Assembly (NCBI GenBank): GCA_026214975.1
Contig: JAOBSW010000147.1
Location: 62,001-126,000 of the forward strand
Direction of reading: 5' to 3'
Source: Gentiana macrophylla
Lineage: Eukaryota; Streptophyta; Magnoliopsida; Gentianales; Gentianaceae
DNA: 64,000 nt
The notes beneath the pieces were generated by a model that saw nothing but the letters and a program-made list of their open reading frames with translations, had not been told where the DNA came from and did not search any database. The position numbers were made by a program, and so were the translations under genes. Of the stretch, positions 34,152 through 44,392 are shown piece after piece; the first letter of the stretch is position 1; the number at the start of each line of letters is the position of its first letter.

Positions 34152-36270
34152 CTAATAAAGAGGTTGTGTAGGAATCACATATGTTTTCTGGCCTTTTGGT
34201 TTATAATGCTGTTTAAAGTGATTCTTGGTGTTAGAAGCATTAGTATAACCATTTGTTTGCTGTCTGTTAGGAACAACCCTGTAATATGGAGTCTGTTGAG
34301 GTCTTGTGTAAGTCCTCTGCTGATCCCATTGCCTAGGTTTTACCCTAGTAGCATGGTTATACTTACTGTTTCTAGCATTAGATGCAGGAATGTTCCAATC
34401 ATCATCAGTAGGGAACAGTCTACCTTTCCCCCTGAGATAAGTATCCCTTGAATGATTAACATTTTTGGGTTTAGGATTCTTATCCTTGGAATATTTTTGT
34501 TTCTTACTCTTCTGTGGTTCAAGCAGACTTGGTAACAGTCTGCTTATCAAGGGCTTAGAAGGCACAGCAATCCTCTTTTTAGATTTACTCTTTTTATTAG
34601 GAGCTGTTGACTTCTTTGACCTCTGATTTTGCTTCCTTGAAGCATTCTCATTGGGTTTTTCCGCCAAAGAACCTTTATTGGGAGTTGGGTCTAGTGTGTA
34701 CAAACTTAGGACCACCTCGTACTAGGTTCGATTACCTTACATTGGATTCACTCTTGTTAGATTGTCGAGTTCCAAATCCAAGCCCTGCTCTATCACCATA
34801 AGGCTTTCCAGATTTGTATGCAGCAGAGGAACAAGATGGTTCAGTAGATTCAGGGGCTGCTGGATGATCAGCAGGCTTACACTGATTATGTCCAACATCT
34901 TTTTCCTTACCTTTGAGAACCTTTAATTCAGCTTTCAATCTTCCAACTTCTAACTCAAGAGCTTCTTTTTCATCCTTCACAATCTCATAACCAGATTGTA
35001 TTATTATCTCGATTGATTAAGGATGGCATCCAAAGTCTCATTGTTGTCGTAATTTCTAGGATTTGAACCACAAGTTGATTCACAATCACTTCCAAATAGA
35101 GTATTGATGGATACAGTGATTGTATACCTCCGATTTCATCCATATTGGCCATCAAAGCATAATCCTCCATATCAAAGAACAAAGGCTTTGTGTCATCCGA
35201 TTCATTTTTTTTTGATTCCACTTCATACACTCGATTCATCTTCAAAGAACCATAGCCTTCTTGCCATGTCTTCTTTGTTGACTTTTGGTCTTCAAAGAAG
35301 TCCGACAATCAGGTCCAAGTGTCCAGCTTCTTGCAGTTGAAGCATAGATAATCGTGTTCCTTGCCATGTTTTAATTCAGATACCAGTTTGAAGTGTCCTG
35401 GTTTCTTGCAATGAAAGCATGAGATAGTCATTATCTTTCTTTGGTTCTTCTTTCCTTCTTTCAAGAGGCCTCTTTGTAAAATTTCTTGAAGTAGCCTTCC
35501 AGTCTTCATCATCCCGATCTTCTTGCTCAGTAGGCAATCCGCTTCTTGCATCTCATCCAAAGATATCATCCTCGTCCTCCCGATGTTTCTTCATGATGTG
35601 AAGCACCAATGCAGATGGTCTTTGGCTCTTCCTTTTCGCCTCGTGTACAAGCTTCTTGCTAAATTCATAAGCCTTGAGATCTCAAAACAATTTGAAGGTA
35701 TCTTCTTCATGCAACTTTCTCATTTCTTCAATTGCAATACCTTCATTTTCCAAACATCTTTTGTGTAAAGCTTCCAAGATTTTGGTGTTTATTTCCTCTT
35801 TGAATAACTTACACTCAAGCAGGTAAGTTCATCCAGATTGCATTGAATCTGATTCCATTTGCTCAATGGTTTCATTTGGCAAAGATCTTGAACTTTTGGA
35901 ACCTCTTTTTAGCTACACCGATTTTATTCTTCTTTATTGCACTGCCTTCACAGATCAAATGTATCTTGTCCCAAAGTTCCTTTGCGCTTTTGCAATCTTT
36001 AACCTTCATGTACATATTGCTATCCAAGGTTTTATAAATGATGTCAATAGCAATGTTGTTGAGGTTTGCTCTCTTCTTATCTTCTCGCATTCCATTCTCT
36101 TTTTTGGTTTAGGAATGTACTCGGTTGTATCACCCATATGCTTTCGCTTTGGTAATCTCCAAAGTGGTCCATCGCTTAGTACATCCCATCATCTCATCAT
36201 GAGTTGCGCAAAGGTAAGCCTCGCATTCGACGTTTATACTCATCAAATCTATCGAGAGAACACATCAACA
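34152..36270 (-). pseudogene. Gag region of the SIRE element
   Basis: Minus frames: 36090-35872 (LNNIAIDIIYKTLDSNMYMK and CKSAKELWDKIHLICEG, the capsid-like UBN2/gag fold), 35569-35309 with two zinc-knuckle-like segments (CFHCKKPGHFK and CFNCKK, each lacking the last Cys), 35308-34985, 34980-34732 (coiled coil, LELEVGRLKAELKVLKG) and 34715-34152 (Lys/Arg/Gln/Asn-rich). Several frameshifts. Gag forms the virus-like particle; the basic tail would bind RNA. Confidence 0.75.
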
Positions 36271-36390
36271 TAGTTCTAGCATAACTGTGTGTTATCCATG
36301 ATGCAAGTCTTTGAAAATCAAGAACTTGAAAGAAAGTTTTAAAGAATTTTCACAAGCACAACAAGTAGGATTCCTTCGTAATGTATAATC

Positions 36391-36404
36391 GCTCCGATAC
36401 CAAT
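36391..36404 (-). promoter_or_regulatory. Primer-binding site of the SIRE element
   Basis: The minus strand reads ATTGGTATCGGAGC directly after the 5' LTR end CCAACA. It matches the initiator-tRNA-Met type site (TGGTATCAGAGC) with one A-to-G change, which also occurs at 41752. Confidence 0.85.
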
Positions 36405-38117
36405 TGTTGGTCCTTGAAAAGGCTTTGGTTAAGTTTAGAGGGGGTGAATAAACTTAACACTTAAAACTTTGGAGTTAACAAATTTGCAAGCAAGTTCAAA
36501 GACTCTTGATACTTGAAGATCTGTTGAGACCTCGTGAGCTCTGGCCGATAAAATGAGAGTCATCGACATTCGCTTTTCTTTGAATTTGTGCAAATGGAAT
36601 TGTATCAAAATTAAGCCTTAATACTTGTTGTTAAATATGATACTAAGTATTAGATGCTCAGAGTGCAAGTGTGTGAATTCGATTTGCTAGGTTCGAGAGA
36701 TTGATGTGTATAATAAACTAAGTGCGTAATATAAATGCCGAAAGTAAATGGCCAGATTTTATAGTGGTTCCAGGTGGTGTAATCTCGTCACCCACTCTTC
36801 TCCCGTGATGTTGGAGGAAATTCACTAGAGATCTTTGATGTAGCTTTTACAAAGATTCCTAAGTTGTTTGTCCTTCACCAATAACTATGGCTTCACAAAT
36901 CGAAATCGGGAACATGTAGGATTGTCGCTCCCGAGTCTTCCACTGGTCCTTGAAGGGTAGGATTGCCTCTTCACCAGCTCCACCACAAACAACGATCTTT
37001 CATACCCAACAGATGCTTCATTGTCTTCAGCAGGTTCTTTATAAAATAAAGATTGAATCAAGTAAATGATTGATTCATAAAGCAGCTTGATTAGGATGAT
37101 GTAATCGCAGACTTGCGTCTTCAAGTGTGTAATCTTGATGTAGCTTGAATACATAATGCACTTGAAGAAATTCACTAGATCGTGATTTTATGCTTAGTAG
37201 AGTTCAAAGCAGGTGTTTTTCATTTCAAGATTATCTCTTCAAAGTTTGTTAATTTTCATCATCTTGTTTTCGAGTTGAAAGTCCTCTATTTATAGGCAGG
37301 AATGCATGTGACTTGTATTTGAAATTCAAATGTGACCGCTCCTCGTTTTTGTCCCATCCGATTTGCATTCTCGTCACTATTCATAGGATCGACATCGTCG
37401 TAATTCCCTTTTGACAAAGGCAAATGGTCCACCCTTTGACTTGTATCCAATGGATAAAAATATAAATCATCCCAACGCTCTTTTAATCTCACCTTTGATT
37501 TTCTTGATAAGTCGAGGTAGTTGGTCGTCTCTTATCCATGTAATCTTCCAAAATAATCTTGAGTTAATCGAGGTATTATATCGCGAGTTCATCATCTCTT
37601 TGAGATACTATCATCTCTTGAACTCCAATTTTCTATGTATGAAATACAATGCAGCTGATTTCTTTTATCTAACTTTTATTTGTGAAGTTAGATTACACCA
37701 TTTTAATTATAACCAAGTTCCAAACATCATCCAACTTATGGAACTTAGACTTTCTATTACACAAGGTATATGTAATCGGTTTAGATCATCATCACAGACT
37801 TGCCTAAATTTCGATTCCATATCCTTGACTTAAATTACTAAGTTTGATCCCTTAGCCTTCAGAATCGAGTTTGAACCCTCACCTTGGTCTTGATCTTCAA
37901 AGAGTTCCCGACTAGTCTCATCGACCTATCTACCCTATCGACTGAGATCATCTGCCGATATCAACCAAATGAATTTCTTTACAAATGCTTGTTTGATCAA
38001 ACCAATTTATGAATCAAACTCTAATAAACCTATACATTTGATCTAGACATCTTTTTGCCTTTGCACTATAACAGCTAGTATGGCACTCATCATCAAAACA
38101 TAGAAATAAGTCCAACA
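36405..38117 (-). mobile_element. 5' LTR of the SIRE element
   Basis: Plus-strand ends are TGTTGGTCCT and AGTCCAACA, the same as the left LTR. A TATA box lies at about 37290 on the minus strand (TATAAATAG). Followed on the right by the target duplication AATAT and the continuation of the 81-bp repeat. Confidence 0.93.
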
Positions 38118-38242
38118 AATATATACAGTGCCATGATTTTGTACTAGCTTATGTCTCAAAATAGCCCCAAATTATGTAATCTCAACAATTTTTTTGTAGA
38201 AATATGTGGCGATATCATTTTTTATATCTATAATGTACTTAC
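38118..38242. repeat. Target-site duplication (right copy) and continued intron 1 repeat
   Basis: 38118-38122 is AATAT. The following ACAGTGCCATGATTTTGTAC and CCCCAAATTATGTAA continue the 81-bp unit seen left of the element. The intron ends (in gene direction, begins) at the GTAAGT donor at 38242-38237. Confidence 0.85.
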
Positions 38243-38536
38243 CTTGCTCCACCCGGAGAATCTGTGGCTTTCTTCTTCGCTTTCGCCCTCTTTGGTGTTC
38301 CTCTTCTTTGCTCCGCGGTTACCACTTTCTTTTTCCTCGCCATTTTTATTTCTTCTTCTTTTCTTCTTTGCTTCCCTAGATTTTGTCCGATTGATTGTTC
38401 TTTTGATGCTGTTATCCTTCAATTTCTTCAGATTCGAACTAGAATTTCGCTTATATAGTATTCCATTTGATCGCACTTGAGGTCGTGGAGCTTGATTCGT
38501 GGATGTTCGGTTTTTGCCGTTTATGATTTTCGGCAA
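38243..38536 (-). pseudogene. First coding exon of the Ulp1-like gene (basic N-terminus)
   Basis: From an ATG at 38536 the minus strand encodes MPKIINGKNRTSTNQAPRPQ and then a Lys/Arg-rich stretch (EAKKKRRRNKNGEEKE, RGAKKRNTKEGESEEE), a likely nuclear localisation region. It ends HRFSGWSK at a strong donor, GGAGCAAG/GTAAGT. The frame is open throughout. Assignment to this gene rests on position between the MULE terminus and the first intron, on strand, and on the matching repeat in the intron. Confidence 0.65.
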
Positions 38537-38579
38537 GGTGGGGTTTTGTTTCCAACGTGGAAGAAAGATAGGAGTAGAA

Positions 38580-38670
38580 AAATAGATTGTCCTTATAACA
38601 TAATAAGTTTTATTAGTGTCCTATCACCTCTAATAAGTTGAAAATTAGTCCTTTTAAATAATTGGCCCTA
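38580..38670 (-). repeat. Right terminal inverted repeat of the MULE (imperfect)
   Basis: Read on the minus strand it matches 14610-14700 (GTTATAAGGACAATCTATTT; AGGACACTAATAAAACTTAT). The outer limit near 38670 is approximate. Confidence 0.55.
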
Positions 38671-39600
38671 ATATATATACTCTGCCAGCCTAAAAAGCGT
38701 CCGGTCCATGTTCTTTTCGCCATGCCCAACCTCCATTATCTATTTACTCACAAACCCGGCCAGGACCCGCATCCCTCACCCCTATATAAACTTATAACCC
38801 GACTCCCTCAAACCCTATCCTTCTCATTCTGCAGTTTTTCTTTCTAGAAACACTCTCTCCTAAATATTCTTCGTCTTCAATGGGCTTCAATGCAAATCCG
38901 ATTCCTTGTTAAAACCTTATATCTCCTCACCTCAATCTTTCAGTCAACCGTTTCTTCTCCTTGTAACCCCTGAAAATTTGTTATGATGTCTTTTCCTTCC
39001 TAATTTTTTATCCCTCGTGTTGATAATCCCTTGGAGAAACGCAGTGGTTGATTCTGTGAAAGATCTATCCAAATCGATCAAGCATGTGCAAAAATCTGTT
39101 TATGGAAGGTCCGATTCTTTGGAAATATGGCTTACCGGCAATGCAGTCAACGCTGTGAGGGCTCCTCTACTTAAAGGTCATATGTTTCCGTTATTATGTT
39201 AATATATTTCAATATTTAGGCTGATTTGAGCATTTATTTGCCTTGACCTTTCCATTTTGTGTCAGATATTGTACATATACGTTTCAAAAACACGTTATGC
39301 ACGTGGTGGCTGTTCGTATAGCCGTTAAAGGTTGAACCTTGCTCCTAAGACCGTCTAGATTCTTGAAGAATTGTGTTGCAGTTTTAGACTGGTGGTTCTC
39401 TTCTTCATTGGTCCAACCAGCCCCGGTTTGGTGAATCTCAACCCAAACTGCACAGGTAAAATGGCTTGAACCCTACACCATGGGCTAGTAAGTTTGACCT
39501 AGGGGTTCTTAACCCAATGATTGTCTGGTTCGAGTCATATGCTGAGGGTCCCGACCCAATCATGCCCAGTAAACCACTTCAACTAAGTTAGACCAAGTTT
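38671..39600 (+). other. Possible host-gene 5' fragment, exon-like frame at 39032-39176
   Basis: Right of the MULE terminus is promoter-like sequence with CCCTATATAAACTTATAA near 38790 and a pyrimidine-rich leader. At 39032-39176 a plus frame encodes WRNAVVDSVKDLSKSIKHVQ followed by YGRSDSLEIWLTGNAVNAV and APLLKG, ending at a possible donor (AAAG/GTCATA). I do not recognise the protein. The frame has no ATG of its own, so it would be an internal exon or a capture. 39200-39600 holds nothing I can name. Confidence 0.3.
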
Positions 39601-41751
39601 TGTTGGCATCATAGCCTTCCTCGGTTTGTGTTTGAGTCATTCCCTGGTTTAATTGAACTAGTGTTTGAGTGCCTCACACTGAGCTATTAGAACAAAGTCA
39701 AAAAGGGATCTATCGGTTAAATCGTTAAGTGATTGCATGATTAACCAATTAACTGGGTTCAATGTCAGTATCACTCTCTCCTTTATGTGCCTAACAGCTC
39801 TTTTTTAGAGAGTATACTTAAGACCTTGAACGATAGACAAGGCTCGGTAAATTCATGGCTGGAAAATCACTAATTAGTGCCTCAAATTTTCAAGATTTCC
39901 TTTTTGATCATGTTCTCACACACCTTTGAGGTTCAAGTCATACCTCAAGGGCTATAAATAGCCAGTCACAGCACACAGGATTGCAACAGTTGAACAATAT
40001 AACAATCCCACATTTTCTCTTTTAAAAAAATTTCTCTCTTTTGTGAGTCTGATTTAGTGTGGCAGTGTTTGAGTATCTTGGGAGATATCTCAAACTGAGA
40101 CTGGTTTCGGAAGCCAAGACGATTGAAAGGAAGGGCATTTCCAGTTCAATAGGAGTGTGATTCCGCAACTTAGTTTGAGGTCAAGTTATGGTGTTCTTCC
40201 TAGTGTTTTGAAGGTATATAGAAACTTGTCACTTTTATTTCTGCCATATTTTTTGCAACTGTGTTGTTTGTTTTTGCTTAACTGTAATTACTTGTGTAGT
40301 GGTTTGGTTAAGTGTTTGCACTAATCATTTCTCGTCTCAATTGGACTAAACTATGCATGTCAATAATTTGAGTGATTCATCTCTAAAAACTGAGAAACTC
40401 TCTTTTTAGAGAGGACATGATCAATGGAAGGTTGACCCTCAGTTTTGCTGAGTATTAATCACCAACTCTAGGACACACCTTAGTCAATTTTGAAAAGACT
40501 TGATTGAGTGTCTATGGTTGGAGAACCTGTCTGTTTTGCTTGTAAAGATAGCAGCCTTGTGCTTTCAATTTAGTTTTTGAATCCACAGAAAGATCACATA
40601 ACAGAAACTGTCTTTTGGTGATTTGGCCTGAAGTACCAAGACCACTGCCTTGTGAATAAGGCTCATCAGATTCTGGTCTTCTCTTGACTGTGTGTTGATC
40701 AGCGAAATGAAAGGTTGTGGTGAACTTTGCTCAAAAATCAAATTGCTGCTGTGTAAAATTTAAGATCTGGTTTCTATGCGTGTCAGACTTGATATATTAG
40801 CACACTACCTTGTGTATAAGGCTTGAACAGACTGAATTTCAGACACCCTTGCAATGTTTTGCCTTTGAGCAGGTTTGACCTTGTCTTGTTTTTGTTATCC
40901 CCTTTACATCTGTTGGGAATTTCAACAGCCTATTCCTTGTGAATTGACTCTGATGAGATTCTGCCCCTATGTACTGTGCCTTACTTTGCTCAAATCTGCT
41001 GTTATAATCCCCGTATCTGTGTTGCCTACAAATTTACCATGAAGTCTGCATTGCCTGAATAATATGTAATAGCCATAGTATATTTTTGTGTAGTCTTAAG
41101 GACCAGCTGTGTTTTGTGATTAGAATGAATACTGCTTTGTTAATCAACCTTGAGTTAAGACTCTAAACTAATTAACATTTCAGTGCTGAATCATATTAAA
41201 CAGCTTATTTTTTAGGTCCCTTGCTTTGCTTGTATCCTGGTGTGCATTGTAGTCCGGACTGGACTGTATTTGTGATAATCTGACAATCAAGGTTGGATTA
41301 TCATCTATACAAGTTTAGCTGAAGGCACTCAGTTCAAGTTCTGTTGTGTATTAACTCTTCATAAATCTTGAATCTGTAATAGCTTAACACTAATCTCTAA
41401 TATTAGTAGGTTCTGTTTTGAACAAACTTTGTGCCTTAGTGTAATTTCTGCCTGCTTTGAATTTGTATTGTTCAATACATCATGTAAATCGTTTTGATCT
41501 TAATTCTATTGAATTTTATTGTACCTGAATCGTACCTTTATCACACTTAGATAATCTGATCACTTACGTATAAATACATAATTTTAAAAATGTTAATTCA
41601 ACTTTCATAATTAATTGTTAATAATTGTGTGCATCTTTGCTCCTATATGTGACAACTCCGTTTTAATAATTTAAATCGAAAAAGTTTTAAAAACCCCTTC
41701 ACTGTATTCAACCCCCTTTCTCGAGTGGTTTCGCACATTATCGATCCAACA
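39601..41751 (+). mobile_element. Plus-strand SIRE-like 5' LTR (left end tentative)
   Basis: The right end, TATCGATCCAACA, is followed at once by a primer-binding site with the same A-to-G variant as the complete SIRE element. The U5 shares ACCCCCTTTCTCGAG-like sequence with the reverse complement of the SIRE LTR end. A TATA box (GCTATAAATAGCC) lies at about 39953. The left end is placed at the first suitable TGTTGG (39601), which gives 2151 bp; this is a guess. No ORF inside is convincing. Confidence 0.55.
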
Positions 41752-41765
41752 ATTGGTATCGGAGC
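41752..41765 (+). promoter_or_regulatory. Primer-binding site, SIRE type
   Basis: ATTGGTATCGGAGC directly after the LTR end CCAACA; same 14 bases as at 36404-36391 on the minus strand. Confidence 0.85.
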
Positions 41766-42063
41766 TTGGTCACCAGTGATCATATTCTTGATATCTCATG
41801 GTGTGATTAATAGTGCTTTTAAATTCTTTGATTTACCTTGGTCTTGGTGATATTTTTTTTGCATTATTTTTGTTACCAAGTTAATCCAAGCCAGTGTGCT
41901 AGAATCTTTGACTCTCACACACTCAGTTATCATATTTTAAAAAAAGAAAATCAAAAAAATTGCATTGTACCTCATTTCATCTTGCATTACCTTTTTGTTG
42001 CATATCATTGACTTGCATTGTATTGGATTCCTTGAATAACTCCATGAACTCAATGGAGGGCTT
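41766..42063 (+). other. 5' leader of the plus-strand SIRE-like element, truncated
   Basis: About 300 bp of non-coding, T-rich leader follow the primer-binding site and are cut off where a minus-strand LTR starts at 42064. The rest of this element is not in the window. Confidence 0.5.
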
Positions 42064-42847
42064 TGTTGGATCGAGTTATACACAATATATATCCTAGAAG
42101 GGGGAGGGGGTGAATGGGTTATTACGGCTTGTTAAATTTTATTAAGCATTTTTCAGAGTTTAAATTACTTAACCTATTATTGATAATAAACTAGGCGGAA
42201 GATCTAGTTAGAATCATCATTTATAGATTAAGGTTCTTGTGAAGTTAACAACTCAGGAAATTAACGAGTTATTTCCTAATATGTTTAGCATGCAATGATA
42301 TAAGAGTGTTTCTATTTTGATTTCCAGGAAAAAAACAATTACGTTGATTTTAGTTGTTTAAACTAACCAATCAATCCTATGTGTCAAATACAATCACACA
42401 TAGATTCACCAGGAACTTTTTAGTTTACAAATTTCAATAATGTAGAAATGCAATACAAGATGAAACGGTGTTGTGACTTGTCACTCTTTTAGTTCACATT
42501 GTAGTGAAATAATCTTAACCACTAAAGATTCAATCATAGTTCTGTTAATAAAATATGACACAATAGAACAATACAACCTCAGTACTTATTCTAACAAATT
42601 CTAAATTCAAGAACACGGTTGGAGATAGCAATTTAAAAGCAATAAATAAGACATGAACTTACTGACAATGAACCACAAAGGTTTAGGTTGGGAGAGAACG
42701 GTGCACAAGTTACCAGAAAGAACAAGGAGAAAAGTCTTTAATGCAACAATAAGTATGGCAGATAAACCGATGCTTTAATTATCATATGTTTTTGACAAAT
42801 TTCTGGATAATCAAAATGTATAGAAATATGTTGCAGTGACCTAGATG

Positions 42848-42884
<37 letters not shown>

Positions 42885-44315
42885 TGTGTGTGATGATAAA
42901 TGCGGACATCTAGTGTGGTTAGGTGGTAATAATCCCATTGTGGCAGATGTAAAATGATGAAGTTTATTATTTGAATAACTGGTTAATTATTTACTTAAAT
43001 AATAAACTTGTACATGACCCATATATAGAGATAAATCCGAAACACATACCCGAGAGGCATAGGAAACCCGATCAATTCTTCATAATCATTAATGTGATGA
43101 TCAATGAGACTCAGATTTCATAAGAGACATATCTTCATCTTTGACATAATTCCAATCGGATCTATACATTTTTGAATCATAAACACATGGTTTCATCAAG
43201 CATTCATCAAGAGATTGTATATAGCTTCATAGGATGGACGAAATAACACAAAACTATATACATATCTAGTACAGTTTCACAATACACCAGATAATATTAC
43301 GAACACTGTAATGCAAAGTGTATAAACATGTCAAAAGATTTGAACAAGAATGACTGACATGTTTATAATATTCGGATTTACTTAATCTTTAATCGAAGTT
43401 CTGTGAGTGACATTTCATAAGCAAATCTGAATGTGAATGAGAGATAGAATAAAGAGAGTTATACTAGTGCTTACCATTGCCAATTTAGGTCATATCGAAG
43501 CTCAAAACTATTGCATGTTCATAGATGAAAATAGAAACGACCACCGACTTTATTTCATAGTAAGAGACCACAACATTTTCTCGTCGATTCTTAAAACTTC
43601 AATTCGGACATTGTTCATCCATAGATTGTCACAAGTTTGAATATTGCCTAGCCACCGGAAAAAGATCGTACGCATCTTCATGGCATCAATCAGTGACCGG
43701 AGAAGATGAATCATCATTATCGGATTTAGCAAAGGAATCTTGAGTTCATCAGAAGAGAAAGGGCTTGATAGAAGAAGAAGATCTTCTCAGCACAGAAAAG
43801 AATAGGTGAAAGAAGTAAGATATCGGAGATACATCGGAGATGGTTTTTCTGATTTAGGGTTATGGAGAAGGCGGATTTTCAGAGAGGAGAAAGGAGTATT
43901 CAGACTTATAAACTGCGAAAAAGTGGACGGAATGTTAGGGTTTTGGTTTATATAGGATGGCCAGTTTCCGGGTTATGGGCTTGTTAGGGTAAACGGTTGG
44001 GTTATATCAGCAGGGCCGGGTAGGAGATGCAGCTGGATCATTTAATGCTTAGCCCAAGTATATTATCCAATGTACTTAAAGAACACCATATCATATTTAG
44101 CGTGATGATTAGAAAGTATCATAAATGAATTATTTTAATCATTTATGGTGTGTATTACAGGGTACTTGCAAAAGAAAGAAAAATGCCTTTGTAAGTCATA
44201 AGACTTCTTGGCAGGGTTAGTACAGTTAAAAAAAAAATAATGACATATAAATTAAGGTACTGTAATATTAATCAAACCATATATGGATTATTGTGGGCAC
44301 AACAATATCATAACA
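42064..44315 (-). mobile_element. SIRE-like LTR in minus orientation (2252 bp)
   Basis: The plus strand starts TGTTGGATCGAG with GAAGGGGGAGGGGGTGAATG soon after, as in the other SIRE-like LTRs, and ends ATCATAACA. On the minus strand ACAAAAGGATGAGAAT precedes the end, a weak polypurine tract, so this would be a 3' LTR. A reverse TATA box (CCTATATAAACC) lies near 43950. Small ORFs at 42738-43732 are not genes. Confidence 0.55.
42850..42892. repeat. (TG)n microsatellite
   Basis: About 43 bp of TG repeats with one interruption (TTTG), inside the minus-strand LTR. The overlapping His-Thr ORF is an artefact. Confidence 0.95.
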
Positions 44316-44362
44316 ATTCTCATCCTTTTGTAAAATTAATCAAACCATATATGGATTATTGT
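44268..44362. repeat. 28-bp direct repeat flanking the LTR end
   Basis: ATTAATCAAACCATATATGG followed by ATTATTGT occurs at about 44269-44296 and again at about 44335-44362, 66 bp apart and identical. The first copy lies in the terminal part of the LTR and the second outside it, next to a Copia fragment. Confidence 0.85.
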
Positions 44363-44392
44363 ACGCTCCCCTAAATTACAGTCCCCCTGCAT

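Larger units (their letters stand above)
24349..38117 (-). mobile_element. Full-length SIRE-type Copia retrotransposon, 13.77 kb
   Basis: It has two LTRs (24349-26063 and 36405-38117, 1.71 kb each), a primer-binding site next to the right LTR, a polypurine tract next to the left LTR, and perfect 5-bp flanking duplications (AATAT). The minus-strand order is gag, protease, integrase, RT, RNase H, a long extra ORF, then 3' LTR. Integrase before RT makes it Copia; the large size, long LTRs and extra 3' ORF place it in the SIRE/Maximus lineage. Many frameshifts break the polyprotein. It inserted into an 81-bp repeat in an intron of the MULE's Ulp1-like gene. Confidence 0.93.
18990..38536 (-). pseudogene. 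Ulp1-like cysteine protease gene of the MULE, interrupted by SIRE in intron 1
   Basis: On the minus strand a multi-exon gene can be followed through exons at 38536-38243, 23268-22617, 22509-22327, 22049-21584, 21490-21395, 21214-20266, 20175-20083, 19971-19891, 19815-19576, 19392-19292 and about 19135-18990. Nearly all have clear AG acceptors and GT donors (for example ACAAG/GTTAAG, ACTGTG/GTAAGT, GGAGCAAG/GTAAGT). The order is basic N-terminus, DUF1985/mobile-domain-like region, acidic region, coiled coil, basic linker, Ulp1 (C48) core. Such proteins occur in Ulp1-carrying plant MULEs; the family removes SUMO-like modifiers, but activity of this copy is not shown. In-frame stops (around 22755, in the acidic exon, and several in the coiled coil) mark it as a pseudogene. 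Introns are packed with TGCAGTGACAT, and a 13.8-kb Copia element sits in intron 1. Confidence 0.8.
14610..38670. mobile_element. Mutator-like element with mudrA and Ulp1-like genes, split by a SIRE element
   Basis: The ends carry an imperfect inverted repeat: about 14610-14700 against about 38580-38670, best at GTTATAAGGACGATCTAATT versus GTTATAAGGACAATCTATTT (the latter read on the minus strand). Inside are a plus-strand MULE transposase gene and a convergent minus-strand gene with a Ulp1 cysteine-protease core. That pairing defines the Ulp1-carrying MULEs (KI-MULE or Kaonashi type) known from plants. A Copia element occupies 24349-38117; without it and one AATAT copy the MULE is about 10.3 kb. 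Both genes carry frameshifts and stops, so the copy is probably dead. The non-coding part is full of the motif TGCAGTGACAT. I could not confirm a 9-10 bp target duplication, so the exact ends are uncertain by tens of bases. Confidence 0.75.
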
